Positions 1 to 7,072 of a DNA stretch of 7,212 bases are shown here, in pieces. The notes under the pieces are model-generated. The model searched no databases and was not told the DNA's origin. It saw nothing but the letters and a program-made list of their open reading frames with translations. Source of the DNA: JAYWAM01 sp043782425 (GTDB lineage Bacteria > Pseudomonadota > Gammaproteobacteria > Burkholderiales > Usitatibacteraceae). Positions within the stretch are counted from its first letter, which is position 1; every line of letters starts with the position of its first letter. A program made the position numbers and the translations under genes. The stretch is taken from assembly GCA_043782425.1 (NCBI GenBank), contig JAYWAM010000049.1, forward strand, positions 1-7,212, read 5' to 3'.

Positions 1-65
1 TTGCGCAGGGGTTTCGGTTGGCATGCCAACCGCCTGCGCAACGGCTGTCCAGTGCATTGGACAGC
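1..65. repeat. Cluster of intergenic palindromes
   Basis: Two hairpin-forming sequences lie side by side in non-coding DNA. The first is nested: arms TTGCGCAGG (1-9) and CCTGCGCAA (33-41) are perfect reverse complements, and between them 15-32 is a perfect 18-bp palindrome centred on GGCATGCC. Bases 10-14 form an unpaired bulge. The second has arms GCTGTCCA (44-51) and TGGACAGC (58-65) around a 6-nt centre. No T-run follows on either strand, so these are not classical intrinsic terminators, although they lie downstream of the last minus-strand gene. They look like dispersed REP-type elements, but the family is not identified. The left edge may be cut by the window boundary. Confidence 0.7.
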
Positions 66-78
66 GCGCCCTGCAAGG

Positions 79-99
79 GAGGGTCGGGGTGAGGGGGTG
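79..99 (-). repeat. GC-rich dispersed repeat, left copy
   Basis: Read on the minus strand this begins CACCCCCTCACCCCG and continues for 21 bp. It matches the sequence at 7166-7186 on the plus strand at 20 of 21 positions, so the window carries the repeat in inverted orientation near both ends. Similar strings of CCCTCACCCC followed by CCCTCTCC are common as intergenic repeats in many proteobacterial genomes (general knowledge). In this copy the adjoining long hairpin seen on the right is replaced by a short CCCT/AGGG stem at 69-79. Confidence 0.7.
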
Positions 100-147
100 A
101 TGGAGTCAAGAAACCGTCTTAAATTAAGAAACAATACAAAGCAATCA

Positions 148-435
148 TTACTTCAACCAGAACCGCGCCAAATGCACGCCCAATCCTGCACAGAAGCCTG
201 CCATCCAGGGCGAGACATTGCGCATCAGACGTGGCGGATGGCGCATGATTCGCAACGCCCATAGGCCCAGCGCCACCGCCAGCCCCACCCCCAGTGAAAC
301 GGAAAAATGTTTAGGCAGGTATGCGCCTAGCAATTTCTCAAATTGAATGGTCATGAATCCCACCAGCAGCGATCCCAGGACGAAAAAGAAAGCTTGCCTG
401 AGCAGGTTCGCGGGCTTCCATTTTTTGCGCGCCAA
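148..435 (-). CDS. Small three-helix membrane protein, function unknown
   Basis: A 95-residue hydrophobic protein that I do not recognise. The N-terminus is basic (residues 3-7 hold four Lys/Arg). Three likely membrane helices follow at about 15-31, 44-63 and 74-92. The second loop (62-72) is rich in arginine, so by the positive-inside rule the N-terminus and this loop would be cytoplasmic and the C-terminus periplasmic. The start is TTG at 433-435, the first start codon in this frame; the reading frame continues open upstream into the end of sucB without ATG, GTG or TTG. Internal GTG (residue 25) and ATG (residue 28) starts would destroy helix 1. No clear Shine-Dalgarno precedes the TTG, so translation may be coupled to sucB, whose stop lies 17 nt upstream. 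It sits where many related clusters carry lpdA. The frame, topology and spacing support a real gene; its role is open. Confidence 0.65.
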   Translation of the reverse strand: MARKKWKPANLLRQAFFFVLGSLLVGFMTIQFEKLLGAYLPKHFSVSLGVGLAVALGLWALRIMRHPPRLMRNVSPWMAGFCAGLGVHLARFWLK

Positions 436-452
436 TTTAGTGTCGGCCCGAT

Positions 453-1631
453 TTAAATGTCCAACAGCAAGCGCGCGGGGTCTTCCAGGGCTTCTTTCAT
501 CGCCACCAGAGAAAGCACCGCCTCGCGCCCATCGATAATGCGGTGGTCGTAAGACAGCGCCAGATAGTTGATCGGTCGGATGACGATCTGGCCGTTTTCC
601 ACTACAGCGCGTTCCTTGGTGGCGTGCACGCCGAGTATGGCGCTTTGCGGCGGATTGATGATGGGCGTGGACAGCATAGAGCCGAACACGCCGCCGTTGG
701 AAATCGAAAACGTTCCGCCGGTCAGATCCTCTATGGTCAGCTTGCCGTCCTTGGCGCGTTGACCGAAATCGGCAATGGCTTTTTCAATCGCGGCGATAGA
801 CATCTGGTCAACATTGCGCAGGATAGGCACCACCAGCCCGCGTTCGCTACCGACTGCGATGCCGATGTCGAAATAGCCGTGATAGATGATGTCGTTACCG
901 TCTATAGAGGCGTTCACAATCGGGTATCTCTTCAGGGCATGCGTCGCGGCTTTGACAAAAAATGACATGAAGCCGAGTTTCACACCATGTTCTTTTTCAA
1001 ATTTCTCCTTGTAGCGATTGCGCAGATCAATAACCGGCTGCATGTTGACTTCGTTGAATGTCGTCAGAATGGCTGCCGTCGCTTGCGATTGCACCAGGCG
1101 CTCGGCGATGCGCGCACGCAGGCGCGACATGGGGACGCGCTGCTCTGCGCGCTCACCGCTGGGCATGGCTGAGGTGGCGACTGGTGCGGGGGCGCTGATC
1201 TTGTTCACCACGTCTTCCTTGGTGATGCGCCCGCCGCGTCCGCTGCCTGCTACATCGGCGACGGCAACCTTGTTCTCGCTGGCGATCTTTGCCGCTGCCG
1301 GGCTCATGGCCGCATTCTTTGTTGCTGCTGTAGCAGGCTGAGCCGCCACGATGGCGGCAGGCGCAGGCGGTGCGGAGGCGACTGTCGCCTTTGCGGCGGT
1401 ATCAATGACCGCAATCAGTTCGCCGCTGGTCACCATGCTAGCGTCGCCCTTTACAATCTTCACCAGCACGCCGTCAGCAGGCGCGGGTAATTCCAAAACG
1501 ACTTTGTCGGTTTCGATATCGATCAGGTTTTCATCGCGCTTGACCGCCTCGCCCTCTTTTTTGTGCCACGCCACCAGGGTAGCTTCCGAAACCGATTCCG
1601 AAAGCTGCGGCACTTTGACTTCGACTTGCAT
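453..1631 (-). CDS. sucB: 2-oxoglutarate dehydrogenase E2, dihydrolipoyl succinyltransferase
   Basis: This cytoplasmic core subunit of the 2-oxoglutarate dehydrogenase complex transfers the succinyl group from lipoamide to CoA. The 392-residue protein has the standard layout. A single lipoyl domain covers about 1-77, with the lipoylated lysine K43 in ETDKVVLE. An Ala/Pro-rich hinge runs from about 78 to 106. A peripheral E3/E1-binding domain lies at about 107-144, with SPAAAKIASE at its start and GRGGRITKEDV at its end. A second short linker is followed by the catalytic domain from about 165. The active site is visible as SYDHRIIDGRE, with H363 and D367. Length is close to the E. coli enzyme (about 405). 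The ATG start has AAGGA 7 nt upstream (1639-1643). The gene lies 30 nt after sucA and is surely cotranscribed with it. No E3 gene (lpdA) follows in the window. The name odhB is a synonym. Confidence 0.97.
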   Translation of the reverse strand: MQVEVKVPQLSESVSEATLVAWHKKEGEAVKRDENLIDIETDKVVLELPAPADGVLVKIVKGDASMVTSGELIAVIDTAAKATVASAPPAPAAIVAAQPATAATKNAAMSPAAAKIASENKVAVADVAGSGRGGRITKEDVVNKISAPAPVATSAMPSGERAEQRVPMSRLRARIAERLVQSQATAAILTTFNEVNMQPVIDLRNRYKEKFEKEHGVKLGFMSFFVKAATHALKRYPIVNASIDGNDIIYHGYFDIGIAVGSERGLVVPILRNVDQMSIAAIEKAIADFGQRAKDGKLTIEDLTGGTFSISNGGVFGSMLSTPIINPPQSAILGVHATKERAVVENGQIVIRPINYLALSYDHRIIDGREAVLSLVAMKEALEDPARLLLDI

Positions 1632-1661
1632 GATTTTTTCCTTTGTTATCGTTTAGCTTTT

Positions 1662-4544
1662 TTAATCCAACATTTTCGCCTCGGCCTGCTCCCAGGTGAG
1701 CGCTGATTCGATAATCACTCTTTGTTGCTCATTGTGGATGGAGAGGTGTCCGACCGCAGGCGAGGCGCTGGAAGGACGTAACGCATAGCCCAGCTTCTGA
1801 TCGGAGCGCAAATGGCGCAATAAATAATGCTGGATGAGGCGCCATGCACCCTGATTGCCCGGCTCTTCCTGCGCCCAAACGACGCTTTTGGCGTTGGAAT
1901 AGAGCGCAATCTGTGCGGCAAATTCATCATGCGGAAACGGATAGAGTTGTTCGATACGAATGACAGCAATATCGTCGATGGCGCGCTTGCTACGCTCCGC
2001 AGCAATGTCGAAGTACAGCTTGCCCGAACAAAAAATCAGGCGCTTGACTTTTTTAGCGTTGAGTTTCGTAACGTTACTGTCTGTGCGATTACCTTCATCG
2101 CCTATCACCACCTGGAATTTGCCTTTGACAAAATCGTCAATGGGCGACATCGCTTCTTTGCGGCGTAGCAACGACTTGGGCATCATCACGATGAGAGGCT
2201 TTCTCATGGGACGGATTACCTGGCGACGCAGGAGGTGGAACAGTTGCGCCGCCGTCGAGGGTACGACCACCTGGATATTGTGTTCCGCACACAATTGGAG
2301 AAAGCGTTCAAGTCGCGCTGACGAATGCTCCGGCCCCTGGCCTTCGTAGCCGTGCGGCAGGAACAAGGTGAGACCGCACATGCGCCCCCATTTGGCCTCG
2401 CCCGCTGCGATAAATTGATCGATCACCACTTGCGCGCCATTGGCGAAATCGCCGAACTGGGCTTCCCAGATCACCAGTTCGAAAGGCTGCGCCGTTGAAT
2501 AGCCGTATTCAAATCCCAGCACCGCCTCTTCGGAAAGCAACGAATCGATGATAAGAAACTTGGCCTGCGCAGGCGCGATATGTTGCAGCGGGACATAAGT
2601 GCCGGCATCCCATTTTTCGCGGTTCTGATCGTGCAAAACGGCATGACGGTGCGCAAACGTTCCACGTCCGCAATCCTGGCCGGAAAAACGCACCGGATGG
2701 CCTTCCACCAGCAATGAGGCATAGGCAAGATTCTCGGCCATGCCCCAGTCAAGGGATAGTTTTCCTTCGCCCATTTCACGACGCGCGGCGAGCAGCTTTT
2801 CGACGCTGGGGTGGACCTTGAAATTGGCCGGAACCTCGGTCAGTCGTTGTGCATACTCCTTGAGCTTGGCCAAGGGTACGGAAGTCTCAGCGGCGCGGCG
2901 CCAATCTACGCCCATGTAAGGCGCCCAATCAATGGCGAGCGAGGGCTTGATGCCGTAAAGAATATTTTTATTGCTGCTCTTTCCGGCGTCAAGAGCAGCG
3001 CGATAGCTGGTGACCAGCTCTTCGCCGTGTCCGGCAGGAATCACGCCTTCTGCAACCAGCTTGTCGGCATAAAGTTTGCGCGTGCCGGGGTGCTGCGCGA
3101 TTTTTTTATACATCAAGGGCTGGGTGACAAAGGGCTCGTCCTGTTCATTGTGGCCGAGACGGCGAAAACACACCATGTCGATCACCACATCGCGATGAAA
3201 CAGGGCGCGGTATTCAAGCGCAATGCGACCCACCATCAATACCGCTTCGGCATCGTCACCGTTAACGTGGAATACCGGCGCCTCAACCATTTTGGCGATG
3301 TCGGTGCAGTAAAGCGAGGAGCGCGTATCGCGCGTATCGCTGGTGGTAAAACCGATCTGGTTATTGACGACGATATGCACCGTGCCGCCGGTCTTGAAGC
3401 CGCGCGTCTGGGAAAGCGCCATGGTCTCCATCACCACACCTTGTCCGGCAAATGCAGCATCGCCGTGAATCAGCACCGCCAGCGCCTGGGCGCCATTGTG
3501 GTCTTCGCGGCGCTGCTGACGCGCGCGCACCGACCCTTCGACCACCGGGTTGACGATTTCCAGGTGCGATGGATTGAATGCCAGCGTCAGGTGCACCGTG
3601 CCGCCTTTGGTCTGGACATCGCCTGAAAAACCCTGATGGTATTTAACATCTCCCGAGGACAGATTGGCGTGATGCGGCTTGCCTTCAAACTCGGAAAATA
3701 ACTCAGAGGGAATCTTGCCCAGGCTGTTCACCAGAATGTTGAGTCGCCCGCGGTGCGCCATGCCTATCACCACCTCCTTGGCGCCCTTGGCGCCCGCGCC
3801 AAGAATTAAATCATCTACCAGAGGAATGAGGCTTTCGCCGCCTTCCAGCGAAAAACGCTTCTGGCCGACATAACGCGTGTGCAGATATTTTTCCAGGCCC
3901 TCGGCCGCAGTCAGGCGTTCGAGGATAAAGCGCTTCTCTTCAGCATTCATGTGCGGCGTGGAAAGCGCGCCTTCAAATTGCTTTTGCAGCCAGCGTTTCT
4001 CATCGGTCGAAGAAATATACATATATTCAGTGCCGATGGTGCCGCAATAGGTTCTTTTAACCGCGTCGATAATGTCCTTGAGTTTGGCGCGGTCCGTCTT
4101 ACCGGCGATCACACCCTGCCATGAGCCGATAGAAAACTCGGTATTCATGTCCGCTTCGCTTAGTCCATAGTAGTCAAGCTCAAGCTCAGGAACCGGCATC
4201 TTGTCCATACGCTTCAGCGGGTCGAGCTGCGAGTGGCGCGTGCCGAGCACGCGATGGGCGCGAATAAATTGCAACACTCTGAGCTGCTTTTTGTCATCCA
4301 CGCTAGAACTGGCTGCTGCGCGCAACGCTGGACTGTGATGCGCGCGCGCGGCCAGCGCTTCGATCACCGGGGTGTGCGCCACGTCCTTGGCGGCATGGCC
4401 GACCACATTGGGCAGCGCGTCAAAATGCTTGCGCCACGCCTCCGCTACAGATGCCGGATCGGCAAGGTATTGCTCGTAGAGTGCTTCTATATACGGCGCA
4501 TTTGCGCCGAAGAAAGAAGAAGACTGTTGAAATTCACGCATCAT
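1662..4544 (-). CDS. sucA: 2-oxoglutarate dehydrogenase E1 (thiamine diphosphate dependent)
   Basis: This subunit decarboxylates 2-oxoglutarate and succinylates the E2 lipoyl group; it is the entry subunit of the complex. The 960-residue protein starts at ATG 4542-4544. An N-terminal E2-binding segment (about 8-43, with LYEQYLADP) is present. Substrate-site GMAHRGR carries H264, and KYHQGFSGD carries H303. The thiamine diphosphate motif begins with GD at 361-362 and ends with NN at 394-395 in VVNNQIGFTT. HNEQDEP (465-471) and, in the C-terminal half, GQDCGRGTF (622-630) with the nearby HRH and WEAQFGDFANGAQ (about 693-705) match the E. coli enzyme closely. It is slightly longer than E. coli SucA (933). 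A TTG at 4604 would extend the protein by 20 residues, but that stretch is encoded by an intergenic repeat and lacks a ribosome site. A second ATG follows immediately at 4539-4541. It is cotranscribed with sucB. The synonym is odhA. Confidence 0.97.
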   Translation of the reverse strand: MMREFQQSSSFFGANAPYIEALYEQYLADPASVAEAWRKHFDALPNVVGHAAKDVAHTPVIEALAARAHHSPALRAAASSSVDDKKQLRVLQFIRAHRVLGTRHSQLDPLKRMDKMPVPELELDYYGLSEADMNTEFSIGSWQGVIAGKTDRAKLKDIIDAVKRTYCGTIGTEYMYISSTDEKRWLQKQFEGALSTPHMNAEEKRFILERLTAAEGLEKYLHTRYVGQKRFSLEGGESLIPLVDDLILGAGAKGAKEVVIGMAHRGRLNILVNSLGKIPSELFSEFEGKPHHANLSSGDVKYHQGFSGDVQTKGGTVHLTLAFNPSHLEIVNPVVEGSVRARQQRREDHNGAQALAVLIHGDAAFAGQGVVMETMALSQTRGFKTGGTVHIVVNNQIGFTTSDTRDTRSSLYCTDIAKMVEAPVFHVNGDDAEAVLMVGRIALEYRALFHRDVVIDMVCFRRLGHNEQDEPFVTQPLMYKKIAQHPGTRKLYADKLVAEGVIPAGHGEELVTSYRAALDAGKSSNKNILYGIKPSLAIDWAPYMGVDWRRAAETSVPLAKLKEYAQRLTEVPANFKVHPSVEKLLAARREMGEGKLSLDWGMAENLAYASLLVEGHPVRFSGQDCGRGTFAHRHAVLHDQNREKWDAGTYVPLQHIAPAQAKFLIIDSLLSEEAVLGFEYGYSTAQPFELVIWEAQFGDFANGAQVVIDQFIAAGEAKWGRMCGLTLFLPHGYEGQGPEHSSARLERFLQLCAEHNIQVVVPSTAAQLFHLLRRQVIRPMRKPLIVMMPKSLLRRKEAMSPIDDFVKGKFQVVIGDEGNRTDSNVTKLNAKKVKRLIFCSGKLYFDIAAERSKRAIDDIAVIRIEQLYPFPHDEFAAQIALYSNAKSVVWAQEEPGNQGAWRLIQHYLLRHLRSDQKLGYALRPSSASPAVGHLSIHNEQQRVIIESALTWEQAEAKMLD

Positions 4545-4552
4545 AATGGGGA

Positions 4553-4557
4553 CTCCT
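4553..4557 (-). promoter_or_regulatory. Ribosome binding site of sucA
   Basis: The coding strand reads AGGAG here, 8 nt before the ATG at 4542-4544. This strong Shine-Dalgarno sequence decides the start of sucA in favour of that ATG over the upstream TTG at 4602-4604. Confidence 0.85.
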
Positions 4558-4583
4558 GATACTTGAGACTGGTAACAAAAGCT

Positions 4584-4618
4584 AAGGCAAAAGGCAAAAG
4601 GCAAAAATTAAAAGGCAA
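4584..4618. repeat. Heptanucleotide tandem repeat between gltA and sucA
   Basis: Five consecutive 7-bp units in exact phase: AAGGCAA at 4584-4590, 4591-4597, 4598-4604 and 4612-4618, with one degenerate unit AAATTAA at 4605-4611. On the coding strand this reads as pyrimidine-rich TTGCCTT units, within the untranslated leader of sucA. Further degenerate copies may run on to about 4639 (AAGGCGA at 4632-4638). Such a repeat can change copy number by slippage. The rest of the 108-nt gap shows no convincing promoter or terminator. Confidence 0.85.
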
Positions 4619-4652
4619 AGTAATAAGTTGAAAGGCGAAAGTAGCTGACATT

Positions 4653-5957
4653 CTACTTGCCGCGCTGCGCAAAGGGGATAAAATCGCGGCGCGTTTGGCC
4701 TTCGTATAACTGGCGCGGGCGGGCGATTTTTTGATCGGGTTCGGAAATCATTTCATTCCACTGCGCGATCCAGCCCACGGTGCGCGCCAGCGCAAACACG
4801 CAGGTGAACATATCGGTGGGAATGCCCAGCGCACGTTGCACGATGCCGGAATAAAAATCCACATTGGGATAGAGTTTACGGCTGACAAAGTAATCATCTT
4901 CCAGGGCGATTTTCTCCAGCGCCATCGCAAGTTTGAACAGAGGCTCATCGTGTAATCCCAGCTCGTCGAGCACCTCGCGGCAGGTGGCCTGCATGAGCTT
5001 GGCGCGCGGGTCGTAATTCTTGTAAACGCGATGGCCGAATCCCATGAGGCGCACGCCGGAATTCTTGTCTTTCGCTTTGGCGATAAATTCGCCCAGCTTG
5101 GCGATACCGCCCGCAGCCTGGATTTCACCGAGCATGGCGAGCGCCGCTTCGTTGGCGCCGCCATGCGCCGGCCCCCATAACGTGGCGATGCCCGCGGCGA
5201 TGCAGGCAAACGGGTTGGCGCCCGAAGATCCCGCCAGACGCACAGTGGAAGTGGAAGCATTTTGTTCGTGATCGGCGTGCAGGATAAAGATACGATCCAT
5301 GGCGCGCGTCAACACCGGATTATCGCGGTATTCCTCACACGGCGTGCCAAACATCATGCGCATAAAATTTGCGGTGTAATAAAGATCATTCTTCGGATAG
5401 ACGAACGGCTGGCCGACGGAATACTTGAAAGCCATCGCCACCAGAGTGGGCAGCTTGGCAATCAGGCGTATTGCCGACACGCGGCGGTGTTCCTGATTAT
5501 TGATGTCGAGCGAGTCGTGGTAGAAGGCCGATAACGCGCCGACGCAACCCACCAGCACCGCCATAGGGTGCGCATCGCGACGGAACCCCTGGAAAAAACG
5601 GCTCATCTGCTCGTGCACCATGGTGTGACGCGTGAGCGTTTTAGCGAACTCGTCGTACTGTACTTGGTTGGGCAACTCGCCATTTAGAATCAGGTGGCAA
5701 GTCTCAATAAAATTGCAATTTTCCGCGAGCTGTTCAATTGGATAGCCACGGTAATACAGTTGGCCCGCATCGCCATCTATGTAGGTAATCTTGGAATTAC
5801 AACTCGCCGTTGACATAAACCCAGGGTCATAGGTGAAATACCCCGTTTTGGCAAGGCTGCGTACGTCTATGACATCGGGCCCCAGCGTGCCACCGTAGAT
5901 AGGAAGCTCTATAGGCTTACCGTTGACTGTAAGAATTGCCTTGTTTTTGACTTCCAT
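4653..5957 (-). CDS. gltA: Citrate synthase, type II (hexameric class)
   Basis: This cytoplasmic enzyme condenses acetyl-CoA and oxaloacetate into citrate, the first step of the TCA cycle. The 434-residue length fits the large Gram-negative (type II) class, near E. coli GltA at 427. The catalytic residues are H265 in WGPAHGG, H309 in GFGHRVYK and D367 in YPNVDFYSG. The signature around LHADHEQNASTSTVR (about 226-240) and SSGANPFACIAAG is nearly identical to E. coli. C207 in FGTPCEEY lines up with the cysteine of E. coli linked to NADH inhibition, which suggests, without proving, NADH sensitivity. The ATG start has GGAG 6 nt upstream (5964-5967). It is separated from sdhE by 148 nt of mostly REP-like repeats and from sucA by 108 nt, so its expression could be tuned apart from its neighbours even if all are cotranscribed. 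Confidence 0.97.
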   Translation of the reverse strand: MEVKNKAILTVNGKPIELPIYGGTLGPDVIDVRSLAKTGYFTYDPGFMSTASCNSKITYIDGDAGQLYYRGYPIEQLAENCNFIETCHLILNGELPNQVQYDEFAKTLTRHTMVHEQMSRFFQGFRRDAHPMAVLVGCVGALSAFYHDSLDINNQEHRRVSAIRLIAKLPTLVAMAFKYSVGQPFVYPKNDLYYTANFMRMMFGTPCEEYRDNPVLTRAMDRIFILHADHEQNASTSTVRLAGSSGANPFACIAAGIATLWGPAHGGANEAALAMLGEIQAAGGIAKLGEFIAKAKDKNSGVRLMGFGHRVYKNYDPRAKLMQATCREVLDELGLHDEPLFKLAMALEKIALEDDYFVSRKLYPNVDFYSGIVQRALGIPTDMFTCVFALARTVGWIAQWNEMISEPDQKIARPRQLYEGQTRRDFIPFAQRGK

Positions 5958-6020
5958 GGTGATCTCCGCTCGATTCGTTTTCAGGCTGGTTGTACATTAA
6001 ACCAAAAAAACAGATAGGTA

Positions 6021-6054
6021 GGTTGGGTTAGCGGCTTTATCGCGTAACCCAACA
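6021..6054 (+). repeat. REP-like palindrome, copy A
   Basis: Arms GTTGGGTTA (6022-6030) and TAACCCAAC (6045-6053) are perfect reverse complements. The stem extends inward by GCG/CGC with one bulged base, leaving a loop of about 7 nt. The GTTGGGTTA...TAACCCAAC type is a familiar intergenic repeat in proteobacteria (general knowledge), often ascribed to RAYT-mobilised REP elements. On the coding strand a T7 run lies about 11 nt beyond the stem (6004-6010), too far for a standard intrinsic terminator. Confidence 0.8.
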
Positions 6055-6076
6055 AACTCAAACTTTCTCTTAAGGC

Positions 6077-6113
6077 TGTTGGGTTACGGCGCAAATAGTG
6101 TGCGCCTAACCCA
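6077..6113 (-). repeat. REP-like palindrome, copy B, inverted relative to A
   Basis: Arms TGGGTTA (6080-6086) and TAACCCA (6107-6113) pair, and inside them GGCGCA (6088-6093) pairs with TGCGCC (6101-6106), with base 6087 bulged and a 7-nt loop. The tail TGTTGGGTTACG (6077-6088) is the exact reverse complement of the tail of copy A (6043-6054), so the two copies face each other across 22 nt. The far arm overlaps the end of sdhE and supplies its stop codon. Confidence 0.8.
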
Positions 6114-6363
6114 TGCCACATGACGCAATCATATCTATCATAGGCTTGATGTGTTGATCGCGGCATTGCGCCCGGCCCATCAGCAGGTCCAGAAAATCAT
6201 TGTCGCCAAGGCGTAAAACTTCATCAAAAATTTCAATCTCTTGCAAAGACAACGTCTCCAGTTTAGTTTCCAGGAAGCGCGTCAAAAACAAGTCCAGTTC
6301 CAGCAAGCCGCGCCTGGAGCGCCAGCGCAAGCGTTCAAGCACCCTGTCTTCTGTCGGGTTCAT
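6106..6363 (-). CDS. sdhE: SdhE, FAD assembly factor for succinate dehydrogenase
   Basis: A small cytoplasmic protein of the SdhE (YgfY/Sdh5) family, which promotes covalent attachment of FAD to SdhA. The 85-residue protein has the family signature RGxxE as RGLLE at residues 18-22, preceded by the basic stretch LRWRSRR. A later acidic segment (RLGDNDFLDLLMGR, about 51-64) matches the family's second conserved helix. E. coli SdhE has 88 residues. The start is ATG 6361-6363, where the family N-terminus begins; the open frame reaches 90 nt further upstream but only through sdhB coding sequence. Spacing to sdhB is 13 nt, with only a weak GGA ahead of the start, so coupling to sdhB translation is likely. 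The TAG stop and the last codons fall inside REP copy B. Its position after sdhB supports the assignment. Confidence 0.93.
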   Translation of the reverse strand: MNPTEDRVLERLRWRSRRGLLELDLFLTRFLETKLETLSLQEIEIFDEVLRLGDNDFLDLLMGRAQCRDQHIKPMIDMIASCGMG

Positions 6364-6376
6364 CTTAATCCAGCGC

Positions 6377-7072
6377 TTAAACCGCGCGCTTGACCAGCAT
6401 GGACTTGATCTTACCGATGGCAAGCGAAGGATTGAGCCCTTTGGGACACACATCGACGCAGTTCATGATGGTATGGCAGCGAAACAAGCGGTAAGGATCT
6501 TCAAGATTATCCAGGCGCGCGCCAGTCGCCTGGTCGCGCGAATCGGCGATGAAACGGTAGGCGGTCAGCAAACCAGCGGGGCCGACAAACTTGTCCGGGT
6601 TCCACCAGAATGACGGGCATGCTGTGGTGCAGCAGGCGCACAGAATGCATTCATAAAGACCATCAAGTTCGGCGCGCTCCACAGGGCTTTGCAAGCGCTC
6701 CTTTTCGGGAGCGGGTTCAAAATTTTGCACGAAAGGCGAGACAGAATGGTATTGCTTGAAAAATTCTGTCATATCCACAATCAGGTCGCGGATGATGGGC
6801 AACCCAGGTAAGGGTTTAATCACCACCGGCTGCTTCAGTTCAGCCAGACTGGTGATGCACGCCAGACCATTTTTACCGTTGATATTCATCGCATCCGAAC
6901 CGCAAATACCTTCGCGGCAGGAGCGCCGCAAAGCGAGCGAATCATCCATCGCCTTGATGCGTATCAGGACATCGAGCAGCATGCGATCAGTGTGCTGCAA
7001 CTCCACGTCATAGTCCTTGAAATAGGGCTTGGGGTCTTTGTCCGGATCGTAGCGCAGAATGCTGAATTTCAT
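6377..7072 (-). CDS. sdhB: Succinate dehydrogenase iron-sulfur subunit
   Basis: This subunit of complex II, on the cytoplasmic face of the inner membrane, carries electrons from the SdhA flavin to ubiquinone. The 231-residue protein is full length (E. coli about 238). The N-terminal ferredoxin domain binds [2Fe-2S] through C52, C57, D60 and C72; the aspartate at the third position is also found in E. coli. The C-terminal domain has CILCACC followed by TTACP, giving C142, C145, C148 and C209 for [4Fe-4S] and C152, C199 and C205 for [3Fe-4S]. W157 in SFWWNPD and H200 in RCHTIMNC match residues near the quinone site. The start is ATG 7070-7072, with only a weak AGAG about 12 nt upstream. sdhE follows after 13 nt. 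SdhA, usually directly upstream, is not visible in the 140 nt available. Confidence 0.97.
   Translation of the reverse strand: MKFSILRYDPDKDPKPYFKDYDVELQHTDRMLLDVLIRIKAMDDSLALRRSCREGICGSDAMNINGKNGLACITSLAELKQPVVIKPLPGLPIIRDLIVDMTEFFKQYHSVSPFVQNFEPAPEKERLQSPVERAELDGLYECILCACCTTACPSFWWNPDKFVGPAGLLTAYRFIADSRDQATGARLDNLEDPYRLFRCHTIMNCVDVCPKGLNPSLAIGKIKSMLVKRAV

Noticed and set aside
117..129. AT-rich palindrome TCTTAA-A-TTAAGA after the membrane gene
   Set aside because: The stem is short and all but one pair are A-T on either side of the centre, and no T-run follows; it may arise by chance in AT-rich spacer.
1..264. Plus-strand open frame covering the left edge
   Set aside because: It runs through palindromes and the GC-rich repeat and then antisense to the membrane gene; its composition is that of translated repeats.
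543..965. Open frame of 140 codons on the plus strand
   Set aside because: It is antisense to the catalytic domain of sucB and explained by the codon bias of that gene.
2811..3626. Open frame of 271 codons on the plus strand
   Set aside because: It lies wholly antisense to well-conserved sucA sequence, resembles no known family, and has no ribosome site or promoter that I can see.
4545..4604. Upstream TTG start for sucA adding 20 residues
   Set aside because: The extension is encoded by the heptamer array and has no ribosome site, whereas AGGAG stands 8 nt before the ATG at 4542-4544.
4584..4618. Possible CRISPR-like or direct-repeat array
   Set aside because: The units are 7 bp and contiguous with no spacers, which fits a simple tandem repeat only.
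6002..6053. Intrinsic terminator before gltA
   Set aside because: The REP hairpin and the T-run are about 11 nt apart, and the hairpin has a bulge, so the standard stem-then-T geometry is not met.
6364..6453. Upstream start for sdhE adding 30 residues
   Set aside because: The added part overlaps sdhB in another frame, and the family N-terminus begins at the ATG at 6361-6363.
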